A DNA stretch of 64,000 nucleotides from Calditrichota bacterium (GTDB lineage: Bacteria; Calditrichota; Calditrichia; RBG-13-44-9; J042), in contig JAADJD010000012.1 of assembly GCA_013150955.1 (NCBI GenBank), positions 105,267-169,266 on the forward strand, written 5' to 3'. Position 1 is the first letter of the stretch. Each line of letters starts with the position of its first letter. Shown in pieces: positions 34,455 to 43,967 of the stretch. The notes beneath the pieces were generated by a model. The model was not told the DNA's origin. It searched no databases and worked only from the letters and a program-made list of their open reading frames with translations. The translations under genes and the position numbers were made by a program.

Positions 34455-36517
34455 TGCTTAGAATTCCGAAAAATATTCTGATCGTTTTCATCCTGTTTCT
34501 ATCGATAGCCATCCTGTTCATCGATATTTTCACCTACTACTCCCAGTTACAGATACCCGCACTGGAGAACCTGCGGGAGATGTTCATTCTGCTGATGGCA
34601 TTCTTCTGGTTCCTGCTCATAAAAAAGCAAAAATTCTCGGAATTTTCCCTGAAGAAGAAGCTTTTCTACCTGGCCATGCTGATATCGGCCAATTACCTGG
34701 TAGCCACCTTTCTTTCCATCGTGCTGAACCCGCTTTATAGCCGGATGTTTCCCCCCCGCTACCAGTCCCTGAGCGCGATCATTTACGCAACCCTGATCAG
34801 CATTGTGGCCATTGTGACGTTGATTCCGTCGTTCCTGATCCTGAAAGAACTCTTCTTTTACAAGCCACGCCGCCGCACCCGGCTATATTTGAACAGCTTC
34901 GTATTCCTTTTGCTTTTCGCTTCCATTGGGGCGTTCATTCAGAAAAGCTCCGTGTTGCAATTTTCCTATCAGCCAGAGGTACTGGCGTTTTACCTGGCGC
35001 TGGCCGTGGCCACCCCCCTGCTGTTTCATAACGACTGGCTGACCTATCTGCCCCGAAAGGAAAAGCTGCTGTATTTTTTTCTGGGTGGGCTGGTCTTTGT
35101 GGAAACTTCCTTCTTATTCGATGCGGCGTTCGATCCACATCTGGCGGCGTACAGCATTTCACTGGCCACCTTTACTTTCGGTTTGTGGCTGGTGCTTTTG
35201 CTTTATTTAATGATCGCCGAGTTTAAACTGATGATTTATCTGCCCACGGCAAAGGCATTCGATCGCAAAATCAAAGAGGTGAATTCCCTGTACAATCTGG
35301 CACGCACGCTGAACACCGAACTGGAACCGGAGCGGTTACATCAGTTAATTACGCAGCTCACCGCGCGGGTGCTGGAAAGCCAGAGCACCTGGCTGGAAAT
35401 TTACGACGAGAAAGCGCACACCCTGAAGGTGGTGTCTCACATCAACTTATCCCCAACCCAGCTGGCCAATAACCCCTTTCACGTGAACGATGGCCTGAAT
35501 CGGATTCTGATAAAAGAAGGTCGCCCCCTGCTGTTGAATGACCTGGCTCAGCATCGGGAATTTCGCCACATTTTAAAATGGAAGCGCGATGCACGGGCCC
35601 TGATCGCCGCACCCCTGTTTTCCAACCGGGGACAACTGATGGGCATTCTGTATGCCACCAAACCCCGCCCCTTTGGTTTCGATGTGGACGATGTGTCCCT
35701 GATCGAAGGATTTGCCAACCAGGCCGCCATTGCCCTGGAAAATGCCCACCTGCTTCAGGAATCCATCCAGCGGGAACGGCTGGAGCAGGAGTTGAAAATT
35801 GCCCGCGAAGTTCAGCTGAAACTGCTCCCCCAGACCATGCCTGAAGTCGAAGGTCTCCAGGTAGTAAGCTATTCGCTGACGGCTTACGAGGTAGGAGGCG
35901 ATTTTTACGACTTCTTCCAGTTCGCCGATGGGAATTTCGGGCTGGTCATTGGCGATGTATCCGGTAAAGGGACATCGGCGGCGTTCTACATGGCGGAATT
36001 TAAAGGCGTGATCCAGACGCTGGCCCGCACACTGGACGATCCCCTGGAACTGGCCATCCGCGCCAACGAAATCATTTACCGCAACATGGAGCGCCGATCC
36101 TTTGTGAGCGCGGTCTTCGGGAAATACGATCAACGCCGGCAACAATTTCAATTTGTCAGGGCCGGTCATACCCCGGTCATTTACTGTCAGGCCGCAACGG
36201 CTGAGGTGCAATTCCTGCAGCCGTCGGGACTGGGCATTGGGCTGGACAGCGGCGACATCTTTACCCGGGTCACCCGCATTGAGCAAATTTCCCTGCTGCC
36301 TCAGGACATTCTTTTCCTTTATACGGATGGACTGACCGAGGCCCGGAATCCCCATGGCGAGGAATTCGGGGAAGAACGCCTGCAACAGCTGCTGGCTCAG
36401 TGCCGCAACGAGAATCTTCATCGGATGAAAGAAATCGTGTTTGATCGGGTGATGGATTTTATTCAAAATACACCGCTACATGATGATTTGACATATGTCA
36501 TCCTGAAAAAACGGTGA
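34454..36517 (+). CDS. Membrane GAF/SpoIIE-type serine phosphatase (RsbU-like)
   Basis: A 687-aa protein. Residues about 1-265 carry seven or eight hydrophobic helices. A short coiled linker (KIKEVNSLYNLARTLNTELE) leads to a GAF domain (about 290-430) and then a PP2C/SpoIIE phosphatase (about 455-687) with metal-binding motifs EVGGDFYDFF, VIGDVSGKGTSAAFYMA and LFLYTDGLTEARN. It would dephosphorylate the STAS protein encoded next, in response to a membrane or ligand signal. It overlaps the upstream lipoprotein gene by one base. Confidence 0.93.
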   Translation: MLRIPKNILIVFILFLSIAILFIDIFTYYSQLQIPALENLREMFILLMAFFWFLLIKKQKFSEFSLKKKLFYLAMLISANYLVATFLSIVLNPLYSRMFPPRYQSLSAIIYATLISIVAIVTLIPSFLILKELFFYKPRRRTRLYLNSFVFLLLFASIGAFIQKSSVLQFSYQPEVLAFYLALAVATPLLFHNDWLTYLPRKEKLLYFFLGGLVFVETSFLFDAAFDPHLAAYSISLATFTFGLWLVLLLYLMIAEFKLMIYLPTAKAFDRKIKEVNSLYNLARTLNTELEPERLHQLITQLTARVLESQSTWLEIYDEKAHTLKVVSHINLSPTQLANNPFHVNDGLNRILIKEGRPLLLNDLAQHREFRHILKWKRDARALIAAPLFSNRGQLMGILYATKPRPFGFDVDDVSLIEGFANQAAIALENAHLLQESIQRERLEQELKIAREVQLKLLPQTMPEVEGLQVVSYSLTAYEVGGDFYDFFQFADGNFGLVIGDVSGKGTSAAFYMAEFKGVIQTLARTLDDPLELAIRANEIIYRNMERRSFVSAVFGKYDQRRQQFQFVRAGHTPVIYCQAATAEVQFLQPSGLGIGLDSGDIFTRVTRIEQISLLPQDILFLYTDGLTEARNPHGEEFGEERLQQLLAQCRNENLHRMKEIVFDRVMDFIQNTPLHDDLTYVILKKR

Positions 36518-36598
36518 AATTGCCATGATGAGGATATTAAATAAATATCACAACGAATCATCTTCCCTGGCCGTATAGAAAAATGTTGGAGGAATGCA

Positions 36599-36961
36599 AT
36601 GGAAAAATTTTCAGTGACCCGAACCGACGAAGGGGCGGTGACCCTGCTGAGCCTGAAAGGTTTTCTGGACGCCCACACGGCTCAGACTTTTGAAAACGTG
36701 CTGAAAACGCTGATGAATGAACAGCGATACGCCATCGTCGTGGATATGAGCGAACTGGATTACATCAGTTCTGCCGGAATGGGTATTTTCATGGGCTTCA
36801 TCGAAGAAGTCCGGGAAAACCAGGGTGATATTAAATTCTGCTGTGTGAATCCCCGGGTCTACAAGATTTTTGATCTACTGGGATTCCCGAACATCTTTGA
36901 ATTTTATGCCACCCGGGAAGAAGCCATTGGCCAATTTAAAAATATCAGGGATCATTCATGA
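36599..36961 (+). CDS. STAS-domain anti-sigma factor antagonist
   Basis: A 120-aa single STAS domain (VTLLSLKGFLDAHTAQTFEN, IVVDMSELDYISSAGMGIFM). Ser57 or Ser58 in YISSAG is the expected phosphorylation site. In partner switching the unphosphorylated form binds the RsbW-like kinase and frees its target. A ribosome site (TTGGAGGA) lies before the ATG. It overlaps the next gene by 4 nt (ATGA). Confidence 0.93.
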   Translation: MEKFSVTRTDEGAVTLLSLKGFLDAHTAQTFENVLKTLMNEQRYAIVVDMSELDYISSAGMGIFMGFIEEVRENQGDIKFCCVNPRVYKIFDLLGFPNIFEFYATREEAIGQFKNIRDHS

Positions 36962-37425
36962 AAATCCGAAAAACACAGACCTCATCCAATAAAAAGAAAG
37001 TGTACCGGCTGCGGTTGCCCGCAGAAACCCGTAACCTGGATATTATTCGAAAATTTGTGGTGGGGATTGCGGAGCAATGTGGTTTTTCCGAAGAGGATGT
37101 GTACAACATTGAACTGGCCGTGGACGAAGCAGCCTCCAATGTTATCAAACATGCCTATACCCACCAGACGTCCAACGAAAAGATCATCGACGTGGCGGTA
37201 CGCGAACGATCGGACGGACTGGAAATTGTGATTGGTGATAAAGGCAAGGGATTTGATCCCCAGGCGGTAAAACCACCCGACATGGGAGAATACATGAAGA
37301 AATTGAAGAGCGGTGGATTGGGCCTGTATCTGATTAAAAAGTTAATGGATAAGGTAAGTTTTCGGATGCGTCCCGGCGTGCGCAACGAAATTCGCATGAT
37401 CAAATACTTAAAACAGGATGGATAG
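36958..37425 (+). CDS. RsbW-like anti-sigma factor / serine kinase
   Basis: A 155-aa GHKL ATPase of the HATPase_c_2 type: N box ELAVDEAASNVIKHAYT, G1 VIGDKGKGFDP, G2 GGLGLYLIKKLMDKVSF. It would phosphorylate the upstream STAS protein and sequester a sigma factor or another target. No sigma-factor gene is in the window, so the target lies elsewhere or is not a sigma factor. Translationally coupled to the STAS gene. Confidence 0.93.
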   Translation: MKIRKTQTSSNKKKVYRLRLPAETRNLDIIRKFVVGIAEQCGFSEEDVYNIELAVDEAASNVIKHAYTHQTSNEKIIDVAVRERSDGLEIVIGDKGKGFDPQAVKPPDMGEYMKKLKSGGLGLYLIKKLMDKVSFRMRPGVRNEIRMIKYLKQDG

Positions 37426-37428
37426 CCC

Positions 37429-39207
37429 ATGCCTTCGTACTACGATTACTTGCTGGAAAAATTCGGTGGCGACAACGACCCGGACGAAATAAATCGTCGC
37501 CTGCTGGAACTGTCGTCCCTTTTCGAAATCAGTCGAACGCTCAATGCATCGCTGGAACTTTCCCACATTTTAAACAACGTACTGCTCATCCCGATGGGGC
37601 GGCTCTTGATCTCCCGGGGACTCATCCTGCTGATCCGGGATTCCCTTTGTCGGGTGGAGCTTGCCAAGGGAATCCGCGAACCGGTAGAACACCGGACGTT
37701 TCCAGCAGTACCCTTACCGGAAGAGGCATTCGAGATCAGCGCCCTTTCGGAAACGCAGGCATCTGCATCGGAGCTGATTCCATTTCTACGGCGCCTCCAG
37801 TTGCAGGTGGGCATTCCGTTTATTTCCCGCAATCGGGTACTGGGCTATGTGTTCTACGGCAACAAACTATCCCGACAGCCGTTCTCGGAGGCAGAGCTCA
37901 ATTTTTTAACCTCACTGGCCAATATCGGGGCTACAGCCATTCAGAATGCCCTTCAGCTGGAGGAAATCCGGCAGGTAAACCGGGAACTGGATGAAAAAAT
38001 CCAGCAATTGAAAACCATCTTCGATATTGGTGAAGGTTTATTATCCACCTTGGACGAACAGGAGATTCTTAAAATTCTCTGCTACTCCCTTGCGGGCCAG
38101 ATGACCATTACCCGATACGCGGTGGTGTTGAATCATCCCCGCCAGGGCTACCAGCTGGCCATTCACAAGGGCTACGCCCGCGAGGCGCTTCGTCGGCTGG
38201 AACCGGCGTTTGCGGAACTGTTTCATCTGAACGAAGCCACTCACTGCCCCAACATTTCCCATCCTCAGGCCCGACAGGCGCTGGAAGATGCTGGCGTTGC
38301 AGTCATCATTCCCATGCATAGCCAGGGAAAATGTCTGGGCGTGGTACTGCTGGGCCCCAAAGTCAACGGTCAACCGTTCCGTGCGGTCGATCTGGAATTT
38401 TTAACCACGCTGGTCAACCAGGCAGCCATCTCTCTGGAAAACGCCCGGCTGTTTCGGGAAACTCTGGAAAAACAACGCATTGAAGAAGAATTAAACGTGG
38501 CCCGAACCATCCAAATGCAGTTGCTGCCCAAACAGTTTCCCCATGTACCGGGCTATGCCATTCACGGCCTGAATCTGCCCAGCAAACAGGTGGGCGGGGA
38601 TTATTTCGACATCATTCAGATTGCCCCACACCGCATTGCCCTGGCCATTGGCGACGTGACCGGAAAAAGCGTTCCCGCCGCCCTGTTGATGGCCAATCTC
38701 CAGTCCGCCTTGCGCATCATGATCGGCGAAGACATCCCTCTACCCCGGATCGTTGCCCGACTCAACCGCCTCATCTATCAGAACACCGAGGCGGACAAAT
38801 TCATCACCTTTTTTATTGGCATCCTGAACACCCGGAATCACGCTTTTACCTATGTCAATGCGGGGCACAATTACCCCCTGTGGTGTCGGCGGGGACGCCT
38901 TCGCGCTCCCCTGACTACCGGTGGGATCATCCTGGGCATTATGGAAGAGGCCGTGTACGAAGCGGACACCATTTATCTGGAACCGGGCGATGTTTTGCTG
39001 GCCTATACGGACGGCATCACCGAAGCCACCAATCCGCAGGGCGAGGAAACGGGTGAGGCGTTTCTGGAAACGCTGCTGGAAAAACACCATCAATTGCCAT
39101 TGCCGGAATTGTTTGAAAGGATCATTCAGGAAATTCACGCCTTCTCAGCCGGCGCCGCACAACAAGATGACATTACCCTGCTGGGCTTAAAACGATTGGA
39201 CAACTGA
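37429..39207 (+). CDS. Cytoplasmic double-GAF SpoIIE-type phosphatase
   Basis: A 592-aa protein without membrane segments. GAF-type domains lie at about 20-185 and 195-345 (NFLTSLANIGATAIQNALQL; FLTTLVNQAAISLENARLF), followed by a PP2C/SpoIIE phosphatase at about 360-590 (QVGGDYFDIIQ, AIGDVTGKSVPAALLMA, AYTDGITEATNPQGE, DDITLLGLKR). It begins 3 nt after the kinase gene. Together with the membrane phosphatase it gives the operon two inputs to one STAS/RsbW pair. Confidence 0.93.
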   Translation: MPSYYDYLLEKFGGDNDPDEINRRLLELSSLFEISRTLNASLELSHILNNVLLIPMGRLLISRGLILLIRDSLCRVELAKGIREPVEHRTFPAVPLPEEAFEISALSETQASASELIPFLRRLQLQVGIPFISRNRVLGYVFYGNKLSRQPFSEAELNFLTSLANIGATAIQNALQLEEIRQVNRELDEKIQQLKTIFDIGEGLLSTLDEQEILKILCYSLAGQMTITRYAVVLNHPRQGYQLAIHKGYAREALRRLEPAFAELFHLNEATHCPNISHPQARQALEDAGVAVIIPMHSQGKCLGVVLLGPKVNGQPFRAVDLEFLTTLVNQAAISLENARLFRETLEKQRIEEELNVARTIQMQLLPKQFPHVPGYAIHGLNLPSKQVGGDYFDIIQIAPHRIALAIGDVTGKSVPAALLMANLQSALRIMIGEDIPLPRIVARLNRLIYQNTEADKFITFFIGILNTRNHAFTYVNAGHNYPLWCRRGRLRAPLTTGGIILGIMEEAVYEADTIYLEPGDVLLAYTDGITEATNPQGEETGEAFLETLLEKHHQLPLPELFERIIQEIHAFSAGAAQQDDITLLGLKRLDN

Positions 39208-39262
39208 TCCAATGGTGGAAGAAAAACGCCGTTTTGCAACACAAGGGAGCCATCCGTAAGCC

Positions 39263-40171
39263 ATGAATCGTTCTTTCAACACCATTCGCGATGGCTATTT
39301 GCGGATGAAACATTCGCGTGTTCACTACCTGGAAGCGGGTACCGGAAGCGCCGTGGTAGTCCTCATCCATGGCGGCGGTAGCGATTGTGCCCGATTGTCC
39401 TGGTCGCCCATCGTGCCCGCGCTGGCCAAAACGTACCGGGTGCTGGCACCCGACCTCCCGGGATACGGAGAAAGCGATTCCATCCCCCTCCACAACCCGA
39501 TTCAAGACCTGGCAAATTTCCTGGCAGATTTTCTACAACAGTTAAATATTGGTTCCTGCCACCTGGTGGGATTGTCCATGGGCGGGGCCATTGCACTGAC
39601 CTTCAGCCTTCACCATCCAGAACGGGTGCAATCCCTCACCCTTCTGGCCAGCTATGGATTGGGAAATTATGTGCCGGGTGGACGGATCAGTTACTGGCTT
39701 TCCCGGAAAGTATGGGTAACCCGCGCAGTCCGTCGCCTTCTGAAAACCAGTCCCCTGTTTTTACGGTATTCCCTGCGGAACGTAATATACAATCCACGTC
39801 GCATTACGCGTTCATTTGTGCGGGAAATGCAACACCAGCTGCGACGGGCTTCGGACGGAAGCGCCTGGTATCGGTTCATCCAATCGGAACTTACCCCCAC
39901 AGGGTTGCGAACCATCTTTCCGGCAGATCAGCTCCGGCGTATTCCAATACCGGTGCTCTTGCTTCACGGACTGGAGGACAGGCTAATTCCCTACCAATTT
40001 TCTCAACAGGCAGCTCGCCACCTTCCCTTAGCGGAATTGCGTTTAATTCCTCACTGTGGCCACTGGATTCCCCGGGATGCTCCTCAACGCCTGATTTCGA
40101 TTCTGGAAACATTTCTTACAACTCCAAGCCAGGATCAGAATCCCACGGAATCCTACGAAACACCCGAATGA
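39263..40171 (+). CDS. Alpha/beta-fold hydrolase
   Basis: A 302-aa alpha/beta hydrolase with an oxyanion motif (HGGGSD), the nucleophile elbow GLSMGGA (Ser105), an acid in HGLEDRLIP (Asp239) and the catalytic His267 in PHCGHWIP. It resembles esterases and C-C bond hydrolases; the substrate is unknown. The final 8 or so codons and the stop fall within the left end of repeat R8, so the tail (QNPTESYETPE) was probably reshaped by the repeat. It follows the phosphatase gene by 55 nt. Confidence 0.9.
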   Translation: MNRSFNTIRDGYLRMKHSRVHYLEAGTGSAVVVLIHGGGSDCARLSWSPIVPALAKTYRVLAPDLPGYGESDSIPLHNPIQDLANFLADFLQQLNIGSCHLVGLSMGGAIALTFSLHHPERVQSLTLLASYGLGNYVPGGRISYWLSRKVWVTRAVRRLLKTSPLFLRYSLRNVIYNPRRITRSFVREMQHQLRRASDGSAWYRFIQSELTPTGLRTIFPADQLRRIPIPVLLLHGLEDRLIPYQFSQQAARHLPLAELRLIPHCGHWIPRDAPQRLISILETFLTTPSQDQNPTESYETPE

Positions 40172-40388
40172 AACACAAATAACAACAAATAATGCATGGA
40201 ACCGCAAATCACGCGAATGAATCCAAAAAAATCTGCAAAATCGCGAATAAACCCTGAACACATTTTCGTCCAGAAATAATCCTGTGGGTTTATTATTTTT
40301 ATTTGTGTTCATTCGTGTCATTCGTAGGCTATTGCATAATCCGGGTTTAATTTGCGTGAATTCGTAGGCGAATGCATAATCTGTGTTT
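40150..40388 (-). repeat. Intergenic repeat R8 (inverted, overlapping a gene end)
   Basis: An inverted copy at about 40190-40350 (CGCAAATCACGCGAATGAAT, then GTGTTCATTCGTGTCATTCG) with extra partial ends on both sides. The left partial end (TCCTACGAAACACCCGAATG) lies inside the 3' end of the hydrolase gene. A further right end closes at 40388. Confidence 0.82.
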
Positions 40389-40418
40389 ATGATTTGCAGG
40401 CAAGGTAATTGTTAACAC

Positions 40419-40628
40419 TCAAACCTTCTTCCTTTTAAACCGCTCATCCAGAAAGGATTTGATGGTCAGGATGACCGTTAAGATCACCGCCAGGCGGAAA
40501 GACGTCACCCAGTCCACATGGCCGCTACCCTCACTGATCCAACGATAAACGAATGTCACAACTGCCGCAACCAGAAACGATACCAGAAACAATATTGCCC
40601 CCTGAATCATTATTTTCCGGAAATTCAT
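40419..40628 (-). CDS. Small two-helix membrane protein
   Basis: Unrecognised 69-aa protein with two hydrophobic segments (about 8-28 and 44-58) and a basic C-terminus (LDERFKRKKV). A ribosome site (AAAGGG) lies 6-7 nt before the ATG. It is isolated between repeats R8 and R9 and does not overlap them. Confidence 0.62.
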   Translation of the reverse strand: MNFRKIMIQGAILFLVSFLVAAVVTFVYRWISEGSGHVDWVTSFRLAVILTVILTIKSFLDERFKRKKV

Positions 40629-40656
40629 GGTTTTCCCTTTCCATTTGAATCCAATT

Positions 40657-40822
40657 ATCCCAGATAATGCATTAAACCGCGAATCACGCGAATGAAATCA
40701 AAAAACACCCACAAAATTGCGAATAAATTCCGAAACAAATTTTCGTCCAGATATAATCCAACGTAGTTTATTATTTTTGTATTAATTCGTGTAATTCGTG
40801 GTCCAAAGCATAATCTGGTTTA
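40657..40822 (-). repeat. Intergenic repeat R9 (full inverted copy)
   Basis: A complete inverted copy (CCCAGATAATGCATTAAACC, CGCGAATCACGCGAATGAAA, centre TCCAGATATAATCCAACGTA, right end GTATTAATTCGTGTAATTCG and CATAATCTGGTTTA). It separates two small membrane-protein genes. Confidence 0.9.
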
Positions 40823-40896
40823 AAGATAAGCGAGAAGCACCAAAAAACACAAGCTCAATTCCGCTGTTTTTCCTGCAAAGTCTTCCAGACAGGTGT

Positions 40897-41286
40897 CTAT
40901 ACATCCAGAAAAGCGTGTCGATCCCGATAATTCAAATAAATGGACATGCACAGTGCCGTTAAGAACCCAAGCAAGGTCAGCACATCTACCAGGACAGGAT
41001 TGAACGTCCAACCGGTAAGTTGCTCCAGCAGAAACTGGATGTAAGAGGTGGGCATATCGTAATATCCCAGACGCCGACGGACCTGCCAGTGCCAGTCCGT
41101 GGACGGGCAGTAACCGAATCCGTACCAGATGCCCAATCCAAACCAGGAAAATCCGGTCAACAACAGGGTGTACAGATTCCACCGACGGGTCCGCCTCCAG
41201 GCCCATCCCAGCAGATTAAAAACAATCAGGGCACTGTGGAATACGAAAAAGAACCCGTTTAGAAAACGATCAACGATCAACGGCAT
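40897..41286 (-). CDS. DUF2784-like membrane protein
   Basis: A 129-aa protein with four hydrophobic segments and a DUF2784-like centre: LGIWYGFGYCPSTDWHWQVR followed by YYDMPTSYIQFLLEQLTG. The family is an uncharacterised membrane family. The ATG at 41286 aligns with the usual family start (MPLIVDRFLNGFFFVFHSAL); the frame continues to a TTG at 41328, which is less likely. Confidence 0.75.
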   Translation of the reverse strand: MPLIVDRFLNGFFFVFHSALIVFNLLGWAWRRTRRWNLYTLLLTGFSWFGLGIWYGFGYCPSTDWHWQVRRRLGYYDMPTSYIQFLLEQLTGWTFNPVLVDVLTLLGFLTALCMSIYLNYRDRHAFLDV

Positions 41287-41586
41287 GACCGCCCCATAGA
41301 ATATGTTCCCCGACACAATTTTAAACAAACCGGAGAATGCCGGGGTCCATCCTGTTCAACAGGCTTGTCAGATTCAGGATGTATGAAAATTCCTATTTCG
41401 TGCGAAATGGCCAATCCAGAACATACGCAATCCGTTCCCCTGTGGCCCGGGTACATTCCCATTCAAGCATTCATGAAAAAAACTACCGGAGCATGATGAC
41501 CGATTCTCCACCATATTAATGGACAGTTCCCTTTCCCGACATCCATTTAAACTGACCCTGGACAAGCCGGGTCGTTCACCCTTCCA
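41287..41586. other. Intergenic region without recognised features
   Basis: Three hundred nucleotides between two minus-strand genes (AbgT-type transporter and DUF2784-like). No repeat copy, hairpin terminator or credible small ORF was found. Confidence 0.45.
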
Positions 41587-43146
41587 TCAGTTAATAAACA
41601 AATCCGCGCCGGGACCGACCGGAATCCCCAGTAACATCCACAGGCTAAACAACACAATCCAGGAAAGCAGAAAAACAATCGTGTAAGGTAGCATGGTCGC
41701 AATGACCGTTCCGATACCGGCATTTTCATCGTACTGTTCCACAAAGGCAACAATCAGCGCAAAATAGGACATCATGGGAGAGATGATGTTGGTCACGCTG
41801 TCCCCGATGCGATAAGCCACCTGCACCAGTTCGGGGGCAAATCCCAGCAGCATGAACATGGGAATAAAGACTGGTGCCAGAATGGCCCACTTTGCAGAGG
41901 CGCTCCCCATAAACATATTGCTGAAAGCGGAAAAAATGACAAACGCAATCATCAACGGAATGGCACCCAACCCACTGGCCCGCAATAATTCGGCACCTTC
42001 CACGGCTATGATCAATCCCAGATTGGTCCATTTAAAATAGGCCACAAACTGAGCGGCAAAAAAGCATAGCACCAGGTACAGTCCCAGCCGTTCCATGGCT
42101 TTGCCCATGCCTTTCATGACATCGGAATCGTTGCGGATGGTTCGGGCGCCAATACCGTAGGCAATCCCGGTCACCGCTGCGCTGATGAAGATGAAGGTCA
42201 CAATGCCCTTCATAAACGGGGAATGCAGAATGCTACCGTCTTCGGGATTGCGCAAGAAGCCGTTTTCCGGAATCAGTCCCCACAGGACAATGGCAATCAG
42301 GATCACCGTGGCCACCAGGGCATATTTCAATCCCCTTCTTTCTTCCGCGGTTAGTTGACGTAATTCTTCCGGTTTCTGGCTTCCTCGATATTCTCCCAGT
42401 CGGGGAATCACGATGCGCTCCGTTACCCAGGTTCCGGCGGCAGCGATCAGGAAGGTGGAAGCAATCATGAAATACCAGTTGCATGCCGGATTGACCAGAT
42501 AGCCGGGATCGACGATCTGGGCAGCCTCCTGAGACAGTCCCGCCAGCAACGGATCCACCGTCCCCAGCACCAGATTGGCACTGTATCCTCCGGAAACACC
42601 GGCAAAGGCGGCGGCCAGACCGGCGATGGGATGACGCCCAATGGCCAGAAAAATGATGGCACCCAGGGGCACCAGCAAGACGTAACCCACCTCGCTGGCG
42701 GCATTGGAAAGCACCCCGCTAAACACCACCACAAACGTAATCAGCCGACGTGGCGCACTGATGACCAGCAACCGCAGCACCGAACCAATCAGGCCACTGC
42801 TCTCGGCAATCCCGATACCCAGCATGGCCACCAGCACCACCCCCAGTGGGGCGAACCCGGTAAAATTATCCACCATTTCCGTGATAATCCGATGGAGGCC
42901 GTCCACGCTGAGGAGGTTGACCGGACGAATGGTTTCTCCCGTTCCCGGATGGGTAACACTCAAATCGAACTGGGCGGCTATCCAGGATAACACCACGACT
43001 CCCGCTGCAAACAGGGCAAACAGGGTGGCGGGATGCGGCAGCGCATTCCCGACCCGTTCCACAATTTCCAGAAATCGGGCAATCAATTTCGGCTCCGATT
43101 TAGCCGTCGCCTTATTCCCTTTCTTACCGGTGCTTTCCTTTGCCAT
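41587..43146 (-). CDS. AbgT-family transporter
   Basis: A 519-aa secondary transporter with about 11 membrane segments. AbgT hallmarks are [20 protein letters not shown] near the start, [37 protein letters not shown], the [20 protein letters not shown] segment, and [14 protein letters not shown] text ([19 protein letters not shown]). Members import p-aminobenzoyl-glutamate or export antimetabolites such as sulfonamides, so direction and substrate are open. The ATG at 43146 has a strong ribosome site (GGAGGG, 7 nt upstream), which rules out the longer frame to 43209. Confidence 0.95.
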   Translation of the reverse strand: MAKESTGKKGNKATAKSEPKLIARFLEIVERVGNALPHPATLFALFAAGVVVLSWIAAQFDLSVTHPGTGETIRPVNLLSVDGLHRIITEMVDNFTGFAPLGVVLVAMLGIGIAESSGLIGSVLRLLVISAPRRLITFVVVFSGVLSNAASEVGYVLLVPLGAIIFLAIGRHPIAGLAAAFAGVSGGYSANLVLGTVDPLLAGLSQEAAQIVDPGYLVNPACNWYFMIASTFLIAAAGTWVTERIVIPRLGEYRGSQKPEELRQLTAEERRGLKYALVATVILIAIVLWGLIPENGFLRNPEDGSILHSPFMKGIVTFIFISAAVTGIAYGIGARTIRNDSDVMKGMGKAMERLGLYLVLCFFAAQFVAYFKWTNLGLIIAVEGAELLRASGLGAIPLMIAFVIFSAFSNMFMGSASAKWAILAPVFIPMFMLLGFAPELVQVAYRIGDSVTNIISPMMSYFALIVAFVEQYDENAGIGTVIATMLPYTIVFLLSWIVLFSLWMLLGIPVGPGADLFIN

Positions 43147-43460
43147 AAAGACCCTCCAACTTGTTTTTCTCTCAATGACGATTTCCTTTCCCTGATGCAG
43201 ATAGTCCACCCCGGTGTTGGTTCAGGGGAAAAGGCCTGTGGATCAGGGAAAATTCGTGGTTTGCTAACGGTGGTGTTTCTATTCGAGCTGCTTCATACAG
43301 TGCATTCTTTACATTTTCGTAGAGGTGAATATTAAATGTGGATGCATAAAAAGCAATGGGATTTTTTAATTTTTCCAGAAACTGGAAACATACCTCCGAT
43401 TCCCACCACCCCTATTTACTGTTGGATAAGGAGAACCCTCGCTTACGACCCATGCGGTTT
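43147..43460. other. Intergenic region without recognised features
   Basis: About 310 nt between the AbgT gene and the carbonic-anhydrase-like gene. No repeat, terminator-like hairpin or plausible gene was seen; short open frames here lack ribosome sites and family features. Confidence 0.45.
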
Positions 43461-43841
43461 TCATGGATCGGTCAGCTCGTGCACCTGCCAGTGCTCATCC
43501 ACCCACAGGGCGATGACTTCCAGTTGCGGATACAGCTGGCGCACCCAGTGTACGGCCTGCTTTAGATGTTGATGCTGTTGTTCCGGTGGGGCGGGATTGC
43601 CGGCACAATCGTAATGACCCACCACCGCAATTCCCACACTGCGATGATTTTCCACCGAAATCTGCAAACGTTTCCGGATGGAATCCACCACCGCCGCATC
43701 GTCCTGACGGGCCAGAATGCCATTGGGACCGGGCTCGGTGATGGTATCCACGTAATCCACCTGAAATCGGCGCTGTAAATAGCGAATTACCGGTAACTGA
43801 ATGCGTCCGTCCATGCAGCTGATTGCGGTGCAAAAGGCCAT
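43461..43841 (-). CDS. Minimal beta-carbonic-anhydrase-like protein
   Basis: A 126-aa protein with both beta-carbonic-anhydrase zinc signatures: AISCMDGR near the N-terminus (Cys-x-Asp-x-Arg) and VVGHYDCAGN in the middle (His-x2-Cys). True beta-carbonic anhydrases are about 200 residues; this one lacks the N-terminal helices and much of the C-terminus. It may therefore be a zinc-binding relative without CO2 hydratase activity. The ATG at 43841 is chosen because AACGGAAGGAAA precedes it and the family core begins immediately. Confidence 0.72.
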   Translation of the reverse strand: MAFCTAISCMDGRIQLPVIRYLQRRFQVDYVDTITEPGPNGILARQDDAAVVDSIRKRLQISVENHRSVGIAVVGHYDCAGNPAPPEQQHQHLKQAVHWVRQLYPQLEVIALWVDEHWQVHELTDP

Positions 43842-43967
43842 GGGTTTCCTTCCGTTTTTTTGAAACGCCAATATAGTGAACGCCGTTCGTTTGCCAAAAT
43901 GGAAAAGAAAGTTAGAAGGCACCGCCCCGTGTATGGGCAATCCGGGCTCAATGAATCGTTTTGCCCC

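Noticed and set aside
35573..36466. A 297-codon minus-strand frame
   Set aside because: Shadow of the SpoIIE phosphatase; the plus-strand protein shows all family motifs.
39385..40182. A 265-codon alternative plus-strand frame
   Set aside because: Shifted frame of the alpha/beta hydrolase; composition is Pro/Ser/Gly-rich without motifs.
41287..41328. Longer start (TTG) for the DUF2784-like protein
   Set aside because: The ATG at 41286 matches the usual family start; the TTG has no ribosome site.
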